From: Cucumis sativus
Taxonomy: Eukaryota; Streptophyta; Magnoliopsida; Cucurbitales; Cucurbitaceae
Reading direction: 5' to 3'
Assembly: GCF_000004075.3 (NCBI RefSeq)
Contig: NC_026661.2
Span: 2,852,001-2,916,000 of the forward strand
DNA: 64,000 nucleotides
In this document: positions 1 through 11,300 of the stretch, in pieces
How positions within the stretch are numbered: position 1 is the stretch's first letter
How the letters are laid out: each line of letters starts with the position of its first letter
The notes under the pieces: model-generated
Databases searched by the model: none
What the model was told of the DNA's origin: nothing
What the model saw: only the letters and a program-made list of their open reading frames with translations
Position numbers and translations under genes: made by a program

Positions 1-1485
1 AGTTAGGGAACAATGTAAACTAATAATGGATTCAATGAGGAAGGCAAAGAGATCTACATAAGCTAACTAATCAAGGTAACTTCTAGTTTCATGGGGAAGT
101 CTTTTTCTTTTTCTTTTTTTCTTTTTTTTTTTTCTTCTTTTCCTTTTTGGGTCTGGAATTCTTTTAACTATGAACATTTTGGAGTGTATTTGTCCACAAT
201 ATGCAAAGAAACTTGTACACTCTTAAAAGAGGGGTTAGCTAGAAATGGTTCCTTCTGTATTTTTCTGAATTATAATATATAATAGACGATATTCCTTTTT
301 AGTGTTATTACACATTGCTCTTTGTTTCTTCAGCTTTTCCTGTCTGGTTTGTTCTGATTCCATGTATTTTTGCTCATTGGTAAATTGTAGCATTAGAATG
401 GAAATTTGAAGTATCCAAAGATTATATTATATTCATAATGTATTTTAGGTATATTTTTCATTTATCTAGAATGATTTCTTTATTTAATATACTTTACAAA
501 TGGTTTAGTATGTCTCTGCAAAAAGATTTTGCTGATGCATTACAGATAGTTTAAAGAGACTTATGAACTTTGAACTATCAGATCCCATGAATGTTTGTAT
601 AGGATACACTTTTGCTCTGCCTTCTGTTTTCTTTTGTACAATTTTTAATTAACCTCCAACCCCTTTATAGAATCCACCATTAGCATAGAGACCTGATTTA
701 ATTTCCAGTTCATAGATAAATAATGAGTGATGATTACTTTTTCATTATCATTTAATTTACTTTATGGATGGTTGATGAATGAACTAAGGAAGTACTCATG
801 GGACTCTCAAAAGATCAGTACTGTTCAGAATCATTATCAATTCACTCTTGATGGAGACCTAAAGACAAGTTAAACAAAAAATGCAAATTGTTATTTTCCA
901 ATATAGATGTTAGCTTCTTCATATCTTTCGTTTCAAAAGTTCCAACATAAATATGCATTGAAATATCTAGGTTTCAATAAGAACAATGATTCAAAAAATT
1001 TCAAGTTTCAAATGCTGATTAAGAAGATATGCTGCTTTTCATAATTTATAATCTTTGCAAGTTCTTGTTACTTGGGCAACAAACACCGAGTTTGAATGTC
1101 ACTTTCAACAAAATTCTGGGCACCAAGAACAGTTGGTTCTCACTGCAAGTTTTCAAAACTCACTCAGAATGGAAAAGAAATTAATGGTAGGCAGAAAATG
1201 GAGTGCTCCTGAAAAGGAATTGCATTCATTAATGAAACTTTTGCACCTCATTGTCTTGATCACTAAAACGTTTAGGTAGCTGTTCTACTGTACTTTCACC
1301 AAAAAAGTATTTCCCAACATTCCAAATTCTGACTACACAAACCAAAAGAGAAGAGAAGAGGAATGGATATTCTAACTCTAAGTCCTAACATATGCTTTGT
1401 AATAACCTAAAATCTAAACACATAAAGAGATATAAACTTGAAATACCGAAGCGCCGCCTTGTAGAACGTCAAACTTGATCGGAAA
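1..1485. other. AT-rich flank, no gene recognised
   Basis: No open frame here resembles a known protein. A pyrimidine-rich run lies near 104-150 and the rest is AT-rich. The last few hundred bases probably include the 3' untranslated region of the minus-strand bHLH gene that ends at 1486. The 74-codon frame at 1055-1279 has no recognisable motif and I do not call it. Confidence 0.5.
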
Positions 1486-2424
1486 CTAGGGTTTGGGATG
1501 GAATGTCGGTAGAACTCTTTTCTCTGCTATCTTCTGGATAAGCCCCAACTGTTCCGCTGAAAAAACGCAACAACTCTGTGAACAAAGCATTGTCTGAGCC
1601 ACCGGCGAGTTAACCAAAACTTGCAACAGTTGGTTTCGGTTCAGCCTCTCCAATCCACCAAACACACCGGTAATGTAATTATTACTCGAATTATAAGAAG
1701 AAATAGCGGATTCACAGGGCATGGATTGAAGAGCAAGGAGTTGCGCCTGAAGGAACTTAACGTATTTACACGCTTCTTCAAGCATTGTAGCGATATCCAT
1801 CTTTTTGTCCCACGGCAGTAGTTTCTGCAAACAGCGCGTCTTGTCGCTTAATTTTTGACGACGCTGCCGAGCAAATGTGCTGCGAGGGATTTGAACAGTA
1901 GGAGACGCAGTAGCAGAAGCAGTTATTAAATCCGACGAAATTTTGTACTGGTACGGCACAAAAAAGCTCTGGAAACCCTCACAACCTCGCACCATTGGCT
2001 CCATCATTTGCAACGGATTCGACATAGAATCGACTCGAGCACGCTTGTTTAACGACGACGAGCATTGCTCTAATGAACGGAGATCCGGCAAGTGAGGAAA
2101 CGACGTCGAATCATGAAGAACAAACGCGGGTTCTTTAGTCTCCGTATCTTCATACACATCCATCGGCTCGGATTTAGGCAACTTGAAGAAAGGACCGTCG
2201 GAAGAGTCGGTGCATTCAGCGGCGAAGTTAGTGGTTGGTTGAGGATAGAACGACGTAGTAGGGTTGGGGAAAGTAAGAGCATCCGCAATGTAGCCTCCTC
2301 CGAACTGAGAGTGGTTACCAGCAGCGAGAAATGACTGAAAACTGACGTCGGAAAACATGGCGTTGAAGCAAGCATCATCATCCCAAACAGAGGAGGAAGC
2401 ATCGTCGCCGGGAGAAGTCTCCAT
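1486..2424 (-). CDS. bHLH117-like: Atypical bHLH transcription factor, bHLH117-like
   Basis: Intronless gene for a 312-residue nuclear protein. The N-terminal half is acidic and Ser/Pro-rich. A bHLH segment follows at about residues 181-236: basic part ARQRRQKLSDK, helix 1 with LQKLLPW, loop, then helix 2 with TMLEEACKYVKFLQAQL. The start was set at 2424 (METSPGDD). The frame stays open to 2514, but a TATA-like element lies at 2488-2496, so the upstream Met would lie outside the transcript. The basic region lacks the His and Glu that contact E-box DNA in typical plant bHLHs, so it is probably a non-canonical binder or a dimerisation partner. The closest match I recall is Arabidopsis bHLH117. 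The bHLH fold is clear in sequence; the regulatory role is inferred. Confidence 0.88.
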   Translation of the reverse strand: METSPGDDASSSVWDDDACFNAMFSDVSFQSFLAAGNHSQFGGGYIADALTFPNPTTSFYPQPTTNFAAECTDSSDGPFFKLPKSEPMDVYEDTETKEPAFVLHDSTSFPHLPDLRSLEQCSSSLNKRARVDSMSNPLQMMEPMVRGCEGFQSFFVPYQYKISSDLITASATASPTVQIPRSTFARQRRQKLSDKTRCLQKLLPWDKKMDIATMLEEACKYVKFLQAQLLALQSMPCESAISSYNSSNNYITGVFGGLERLNRNQLLQVLVNSPVAQTMLCSQSCCVFSAEQLGLIQKIAEKRVLPTFHPKP

Positions 2425-2487
2425 CAGCAGAGACAAAACGAGAGAAGAAGAGAAGAAGGGATTGTGTATAGTGTGTTGTTGAATGTG

Positions 2488-2496
2488 TATATATAA
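2488..2496 (-). promoter_or_regulatory. TATA-like element of the bHLH gene
   Basis: An alternating TA stretch reading TTATATATA on the minus strand lies about 65 bases upstream of the ATG at 2424. This spacing fits a short leader and supports that start over the in-frame Met at 2514. Confidence 0.5.
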
Positions 2497-2514
2497 GAGA
2501 GAAAGAGTGGGCAA

Positions 2515-5342
2515 AGTTTAACGTAATGCGTAATGGTTATTTTGTTGGGTAAAATGGTGGAGGAAGAAGAAGACAAAAAGGAAACAGAGGGAAGAGGGAA
2601 TGATGATGATGATTGGTGCCGTACAAGGAGGAGGTAACCGACAGGTGTAGGTGGCGGGGGAGGGACTGTACAGCTTCTTCCGGTACGCTTTTTTGTCGGA
2701 CGATTTATTTGTCCTTTATCTTCCCTCGTTTCAAATAATCGGATCGGGAGACCAAAGAGCAAACCAATTTCATTCCAAATATTAATAACTTTATTTATTT
2801 TAACTTTAGAAAATATCCATTTTATAACTTTAACTTTTCAACTAATATCAATACCTTCTTTTCCACCCATATGTGTGTGTGAGTCTAGTAGCATTCTACG
2901 TTCTCAAAATAAACCTATGAAAAAAGATATTGCTTGCAGTAATGATTTGGGTTTATATAATGACTTGTGTTTCACATTAAATATGCTAAAATGAGAATAA
3001 TTTAACTAACATTTGAATAATTAACTTTAACGTTAGAGGTTTGATTCTCAATTCTTCAAAGGAATTATATGTTTTATCTTATGCCTACCAAAATTATGTT
3101 TTATCTTATGTCTACCATTTTTGTCACTTTTTCCTCCCTTTGAAATGTCATACAATGTAGAGAAAAGTTAGAGCTAGCCTTAGAGCAATTTTGTTACTTC
3201 AAATTATAACATAACTCCAACCAAAAATATTTCATTTCAAAAGTACTTAGAAGAAAATACTTTTTATACTCATTTAATGAACATGTATAATCTAAATACT
3301 ACAAACTAGTATAGTGCTTATATTATCATAATCATCGTCATGGCCAAAGATTCAATTTCTCCGTCTGATGCATTTAATTTATTATCTTTGAAATATACAT
3401 ATACATTAGAGCTAAATCCTTGTTTAAATTTGTAGGTTTTAAATATACTAACTATCAATTCAGGTAAAACTCACTAGAAATGTATATATAGATTCATATT
3501 GTTGAGTAAATTAACATTGAAATAAAAACTCATTAACGAACTAAACTCCGTTTGATAATGATTTTATTATTATTTATTTCACATTTACCTATTTAGGTAT
3601 CTTGTTATAATTTTAGTTTGCTTTAAACAATTAAAATCTTAGTCATATTTTAAAAATAATTTTGTTTAACGTTGATAAACAAAATAGTGTTCATGAATTA
3701 ACTAATTTATAAAAACAACTAATTAAGGACTAAATTCTTTTCCTAATTAAACTTTGGTGGATTAGGGCGTGTGCTTAGCACGTGGTGGAATCTTTACGGT
3801 TGCAGTGGATCAGCACAAATGTTAGCCAAGCCCCGAAAGTTTAACGAAATGACGGATTTCACCTCAAAGGAAGGATCGTATCGAGCCTTTTGGAAGGGCA
3901 ATGGTGTAGTTTTGCAAGCAGTAACTTTGAAAGACGGATACGGTTGAAAGGGAAACGTTGGAATGGTTCTGCACGTGCCACGCGTCATGTAATGGTTGGC
4001 AAAGCAAAGGCGTGTATATTTGTATTTATTATTTATTATTATTATTATTATTGGAATTTAAAAAGAACTGTAGTTTTGAAGTTTAAACCGAATTCCATAT
4101 TATGCAATGATATCTACGTTTTGTTTAGTCTTTCTAAACATGAACTCAAATGCTGACTCAATCACCCTAATCAAATATTTATACAATGAAAGAATAGATC
4201 GAAATTTTGTCCCATAGAAAGTTGTTTTCAAACTTTAATTGATTGAACTACGTGTTTTTAGAATCTTCATGATTAATTTCTACAACATAGAAATTGATTT
4301 GTGATAGGCAGAAAAAAAATTGTACTCAACATATTTACATCATAATTTATATAAATTTATAAAACTCACGAGTAAAAATTATTCTTTTAAATGATATTTT
4401 AACTGTAAAAACAATTAAACAAATAAGAAAATTAAGAGAGAGTTATTACCTTAGAATGTCAAAATTATTTCAACATGGAAGCAAATTATTATTGAACAGT
4501 TCTATAAAACTATATAGAACTAAGTTAATATGTACACAAACATGTACACCATGTACTTTTTTATTATTGATGACTCATCTCTCATAAATACATGAAATCA
4601 ACATTTTACTTACATTAAACCACACTAATGTTTATTATAACAAATTTATCAAACAATGATGAAATTTATTATAATTTGATGAGTTTTCTCAACACTATGA
4701 AATTGAATATTGCACTTTGAGTAGTGAAAAACAAGGAACACAACATGATAACTATCAACATTTGTCATATCGCACTAAAGCAGCAATAGACATGACAACA
4801 TAACTTTTCCAAACCGTCAAGTTATAAAATTGCAACGGTGCTTCTGAAGGAAAAATTAGATCTCATATGTTTGCAAGGGACGGATCATCAATCATAAACA
4901 GTGAAAAGGTCCTCAACAGAACAGGAGACAATGGAAAAGGTGGAAAACATATAAATAACTCAATCACACTACCTATTTTAACAAAATTAGAGGGAAAAAT
5001 ACATATAAGGGAGTTGCATTTTTTTACACAACGAATACAAGAGAAGAAAAGGTTAGGTAAAGCTTTCAACTATTTCTTCTGCTTCCATTTTCTCCAATTA
5101 GAGGAATAATAATGATTTGCTGACCAAATATGAATTACAAAATAAAAGAAGATATAAGGAATAAGAAAAACACTGTACACAAGAATGGGAAGGAAGAAGC
5201 TACGCTAGTAATGATGCCCTGGAATGATGAACTTACCACCTCCAACTATTTAGGGCATTGGTGAACTAAAAATGGAGAAATCATTCCAAAACAATATACA
5301 GAGGAGGGATTGGCTAATGTTCCTATCTACTCCTACAAAAGT
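2515..5342. other. Spacer between bHLH gene and ATXR3 3' end
   Basis: Mostly AT-rich with no supported gene. The first 250 bases are GA-rich upstream sequence of the bHLH gene. An island of higher GC at about 3770-4010 carries ABRE/G-box motifs and is listed separately. Roughly 4900-5342 is likely the 3' untranslated region of the minus-strand ATXR3 gene. Short open frames at 3794-4156 and 4863-5109 show no family motifs. Confidence 0.5.
3779..3987. promoter_or_regulatory. Orphan G-box / ABRE-like motif island
   Basis: CACGTG occurs at 3779-3784 and 3972-3977. The second copy is followed two bases later by the palindrome ACGCGT (980-985 of that kilobase). A G-box next to an ACGCGT coupling-type element is typical of abscisic-acid-responsive plant promoters. 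The island is less AT-rich than its surroundings. No gene starts nearby: ATXR3 ends at 5343 and the bHLH gene starts at 2424, reading away from the island on the minus strand. It may be a distal element of the bHLH gene about 1.4-1.6 kb upstream, or a relic promoter. Function is inferred only. Confidence 0.35.
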
Positions 5343-8300
5343 TTACCGATCCCACATGGCTTGAAATATGGGCGTTCTGTGCTTTAGCCAATGTACCAAA
5401 TCCTTCTCTAAGGGTGAGTTGCTCAAGACCACATCCAGCATTGGGCTGCCAATCACTTTTGGGGAGTTCTTGAATGACCATATCCGATCCTTGGGCCACG
5501 GCCTCTGTGGCTGCTTCTCCTGGAGGAATCAAAATTGTATCAGAATCGTTAAGCAGAACTAGTCTGAAACAATAGAAGGTAATAGAGGAGATATTTTGAG
5601 TCCTGGTTAGAGAGAATTATTAGTTTGTGTAAGTTTTTAAGGGCTTTTGATTATAAAAAGTGGAAGAGGGGTTGAGGAATTTGGGAGAGACTCTCAAAAG
5701 GCTAGATTACATGTTACCATTCTTATCATATTACCGCTATATTTTTCATATATTTTTATTTAGTGTTTGCAAAATGAAAAAAAGAGAATTAATACCAACC
5801 AATGTATTAATTTAAAAACGGAGACAGACTCACCATCCTTGACAGCATAAACTTGACAGTCTTTGGGCCATATACACGCTGCCGAGAAGGCTTCTGAACT
5901 CGGGCATAGAAGGAGCTTATCTCTGGCAAAGACAAGCAACCTCTGCTGGCCAAAGCCAGGCTACAATCTGGATCGATATTTTGCTGGTTGTGCCAAAAAA
6001 TTAGTTGCCCTAAGCAATAATTCGGACCATATGTCTTGCAGTACTCTTGAAAACCTGTCCCTAACTTATCCACATACTTGGGACCCAAGTCAAGTGAACT
6101 AATGTAAACTGGTGGGGAAGTTACAGCTTTGTATTCCTACAAGTAAAAGGACACATAGCCTTAATATCGTGCTCAAACAGGCATAATTGAAACTGAAAGC
6201 TGTCGAGATTATATAAGTTGATACCTGTATTCTAAAAAAATTCTTAGTATAAGCATAAATATGAATCAAATCTGCAGCAGCATCATTACGGGATTTGTAT
6301 GTACAAGGAATGTTACGAACTTCATCTCTCAACCTACACAGAAGAAATGAAATGAATTCAAATAAATATCCAATAGACAGATATTACTTCGAGACTTTGA
6401 AGCAGGGGTGTACAAAGCTATTCACCACAATAGAGATTGTTGAAGTTCCTTTTGAATGTCATCAGAGCATAATGGATCGTGGGCACGAATCTTCAATTTG
6501 AGATCACTGATCAGGTCTTCTTCAACATGTGGAACCATGCTGAGAAGCAGCTCCTCAACAAGTGATCCCTCTCCATTCCATATATAAGATACAGATTCTT
6601 CAGGACTGAGCCTCTTCAACGGAGGTGGGGCATTCTTTGGGTCGCCAAAAATGCATCTCATCACATATCTCACCTTCACACAGCAGTAAAAATATTACTA
6701 TATAAGATGGATAAATATAAAGTTTCTACATCTTAAAATAAAAGGAAAGGAAAAGGCTGCTCTGTTCTAATTGCAAGGAGAAAGAGCATCTACTCTAGAG
6801 CCTTGTTTAACTCCTTGGCATTCATAAAAACCTTCTCTTATACTAAATATCACATACAAAAACAAACTTATAAGCAATGCTCCCGACAAACAGGAAGAAA
6901 ATGTGAAACGTGAAACAACAATATTCCTGATTAAACCAACCCAGTAAAATTTACTAGATAAACAAGACAAAAAAAGATGAGAAGAGAGAAGTGAAGGTAT
7001 TCACCTTGTCGAGAGTAACGGCCAAATTTTGTAGCCTTTGGTTGTAAACACCCTCTGCCTGTCAAAGCCATAAAAGAAATTATATTTTTGGAAAACAAAA
7101 CTGATCAATTTAACAAAAAACATATGCACACAAATATTTGTGCTAGATATACATATCCTCCATGAGTGTTCAAGCCATCCTCCACATGCCTTGATTGAAC
7201 TCACAGGATGACCATTTGACCCTACTACATTTGTTGCCTAAGTAGCTAGAATATTAAAGTATATGAATGGCATATTCACTTTACCTGAACTTCGGCATCA
7301 CTCTTCTCAACATCAAGACAGATATCTGAAAAGTATTTCCTTTTCTCTTCCAAATTGTGAGCCAGAATCTCTTGGGGAAGCTTTGTTCTTTCAAAATTAA
7401 TGAACCTCACCTGAAACCAAACTCCAAGGGTTGAGAAAATCTAAATATCATGCACACGTACATGCCATAAGCACCAAGGCACTTACCACGCGAGCTGAAT
7501 AAGCCACCAACCAATCAGGCAAACCCCCGAGTAAACAACTGCCTAATCCAGCCCTACCCAAGTCAAGATAATCGTCTTCTGACACAGAATTTAATTCGCA
7601 GGCTTCTAGCATCAGCTGATGACAATCCAGAACTCCATGCCATTCCTCCAGTACCTGGTGGAAAGACAATGTGTCCTGGTTAACTAGTACTAGGGCCACA
7701 CAGAAGAACAAGCCATTGAACAAATAGACGGAACAACCGCAATAACCAATATATCGGTAAAATGGGGGAGTACGAAAACCAAAAATCTCTTAGTACATGA
7801 AAACAAACATAAACTGAAACCAAGGAGGTGCGCCATGTCTTTTTCAAAAAAAAGTTCCCTCCAAATATTACCTTAAGAAAGGCCCCATCACCGGTCAAAT
7901 TCAAGTAGCTACCTCGGCAAACATGGCTGCCACATAAACAGACTGATGCTTCGTATTCTTCCTTACTCTGATGAAGTAAAAAATAGTATTAAAGGAAACA
8001 CCAAACCTAGATAACTTAATCAGAAAAGCATTGCAATAAAACATACCTCCGTAACAGAATTATAATCAAATGTGATTTCCTCGCCATACTGTATTTTGCG
8101 TAAGGTATAAATTCCAATCTGGTAATGACCATCTACAGCAGTAACTCTGCATTTTGAAAAAAATTGTTGAATTATTTATGATTTGTAAAAGCAAATATGG
8201 GGTATTATCGTAACTATCACAAAGCAACAACACAAGATCGGATCTTCAGTATAGGGAAGATAATAGATACCTCAAATCTCATACTAATATAGAAAAAAAT

Positions 8301-11300
8301 AACAAAAACACATATATGCTACAACTATCACTACAAGAATTTTCTGGAAGTAGAGAGAAGTTAAGGTGAAGATGCTTATGGTTAGAAGTTAAGATTATTA
8401 TTACCAGGGGTACTCTTTAGGTACTCCTTTGAAGAAGAATTTTTACAAGGGATGGGGCTCTGGACTTGAGTTCTACACCTTTTACTCCCCTATCTTCATC
8501 GCATTCCTCAACTTCTAAAGTTTAGACTTTTCCCAAGTCAATCCTCTAAAAGTCCATCTAGTGAGTGTTCCATAGAACCATCACTGTGTTCTGGTTCAGT
8601 GTAGAGGCTAAAGTCTAAACGAACATGCAAGTCATTCTAAGTTCAACTCTCAATTTCAATTCATGGTCATAGTTTTTACCTATTCCTAATGTAAGAAACA
8701 AACACTATCTAAACAGTGGAATATAAATTACCTATTAAAGTGGAAGAACTCCAAAAGAGGAACCCACTAGAATTCTTCCTTAGGTGATGGACAATAGAAT
8801 AATGATGGAGATCGGCAGAAGATTAGGTACACAAACATGATGATAACAAAGTTTGTACATGTGAAGTGCTGAATCTTTCTTTGGAAGCTTAGTTTAGTCT
8901 TGGAGCTATTCATATGGCGGATTGACTTCAAAATAAGGATACCTCATATTTATCTTTCACTTTCTTGGTGTGGTGTTCTTCTAGCTCAGAACACCCAGTA
9001 TACTATTTTGTGCACTACTCATTTGATTTGCCTCTAGACAAGGGTCTTTTTTGTTGGTCCTTATCAACGCCTAGTAGCATTTATGATATCTTGACCTTCA
9101 TTTATGAAGGATATCCCTTTCAAGGTGTCAAGAAGGTTTTGTGGCCTACCATCAATAGTGCTTTCCTCTAGTTTCCTTGAGGCTGAAAGGAATGCACAAA
9201 CTTTCAAGGACTCATTCCCTACCTCTATTAGTTTTATGGATTTCATTTTTTTTCCATGATAAGTATTGGAATACCCTTTTTCATATTATAGTCTTTCTTC
9301 CTTGATTTCGTATTGAAAAACTGTTTTGGGAGTTTTTACCTGCCCTTTCATTCATCTGTTTCAATTTTCAAACGTAAATATGAAAAGCTGAAACGTGCAA
9401 CCATAATGCTTCGTAGAATAACCCTCTAAACTATGAACTGCTAATGAGAGAGAAAAAGCCTACATTTTTAAGAGAACTTACTTTGCTTCACAATTAGGTC
9501 GGCATGAATGACAAATGCGGCTTGCATAGTTTGCTTTGTGCATGGCATCAACGACCACTAAATCATAACCATCCCCATCACCCTGCCCGAGAGAGGACAT
9601 TTAGAAATCAATGAAGTATGTCGAATAAAGAATTAGAAACCATAGATAGCAGAACAAACATATAATATAACTATATAAATACAACTGAGTTAAGTAGAAG
9701 CACCTTTGGCCTTTCTAAATAGATGTTATAAAATTCGGGAGCTGGGTCCTTGTCATTTTTCTGTAATGACCTAATTCCATCCTGTTTCTCGTACCATTTC
9801 CATACAGGATAAACCTAAACAAGAGAAAGATGATAAACATGTAAATACTAGCACATATATGTAAATTTTGTTCTAAAAAAACCAGGCAAGAACAGAAAAT
9901 TGAGAAAACTGCCCTTCACAGCAGAAAATAGAAGTGCCAAAAATGAGATATTAAGAACACAGGATTACTATTTGGCAACTTAACTAAATCCAACCCAGTC
10001 TATACATAAAAACATTAAATATAAATTAAAACGTATAAACATTTTAAGTTTGATAGCCTGTAAATCCACTATCTGAAAAGATAACTAGAGAAGAAATAAT
10101 GTCTCTTTATCATTATCATAAACCCTAAAAAAATAAACTCCCAACAACCTTTCAATTTACATTAAATCATATTTATTATCAAAATAATCTCAATCCAAAA
10201 TCCTAAGAAATGCAGCCATACCTCTCCCAAAAATTCAACAACGAAGTCATCTTCTCCAAAACCTTCCTGTTTGTTGCATACAACACCCAGCCCCTAATAC
10301 ACAATTAGTAGACAAACAAAGAACAAAAAGTGACATCAGAAAAATTGCCAAGTCATGGAAGATGAGGAAAAGGTTGAAAAGAGCAAGTCGAAGGATGGTG
10401 CTTGCATACCTTCCTATAAGCAACATATTTGTCTTCAGGTCGACTATGAATGGCCTTCAAAATACCTTGGCACAGCCTCATTATTCGGATATCACATTCT
10501 GCTGCAGCAACCTTCTCAATTTCTTCAATAACGGGCAGTAAAGGATATTTCATGGGAGTGTTTCCTGTGCCAGTAAAATGTATGGCCTGTTTATTCAAAG
10601 TGCGAAGCAGCACATCTTCAATAAACATATGCTTATCCATAAGAGACCAATCCAATTCTTCAGGCACTGAGTCAAGCAAAAGATTGTGTGTGTAAGGGTC
10701 AATTCCATAAACTTCCTGCTCTAAAACCTCATCCCCAATTTTCTTTCGAGGCTTGTAGTCCTTGACTTCAGGAAGTTCCATATCCAACTCCTCAGCACCA
10801 TTCTTCTGAGCATTTAATTTCTCAACATAGTCATCTGGTAAAGATACCCGCATTTTGCGTCGAACTTCCTCCTCATCAGCTATGACAACATATTCATCAA
10901 TCAACTCATACTTCCTTGTGACAGGAGGAACAAGGCTTGCTTTTGTCATGCGAGCACCCCATTCACGATCATCCATAGTAGAATCAAATGCCTCATCAAG
11001 AATAAAGCATTTATCTCCTCTTGTTTCAATTCGACCTGATGAAAACTCCAAATCACTTTCCGTATCAGAGGCACTGTTCTCACTGCCACTCTTGCCATCT
11101 CCAGAAGATCTATCAAACTCATCAGATGTTTCACTCTCAGATCCAATTGGCTTCTTATTCAATCTGGATAAGCGCCTCCTGATTTCTCGATCGGATGCAT
11201 ACTCTCCATGGTCTAAAGCGCCATTGCCAAAGATGGAGCCATTGCTCCTGTTTGTGTATTTCCTTTCGGTACCTACTTTACCAAGCCGCCTTTTGTACTT

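Noticed and set aside
3890-4156. 88-codon plus-strand frame in the motif island
   Set aside because: No known family, ends in a TAT/TTA microsatellite-derived Tyr run; codon content looks random.
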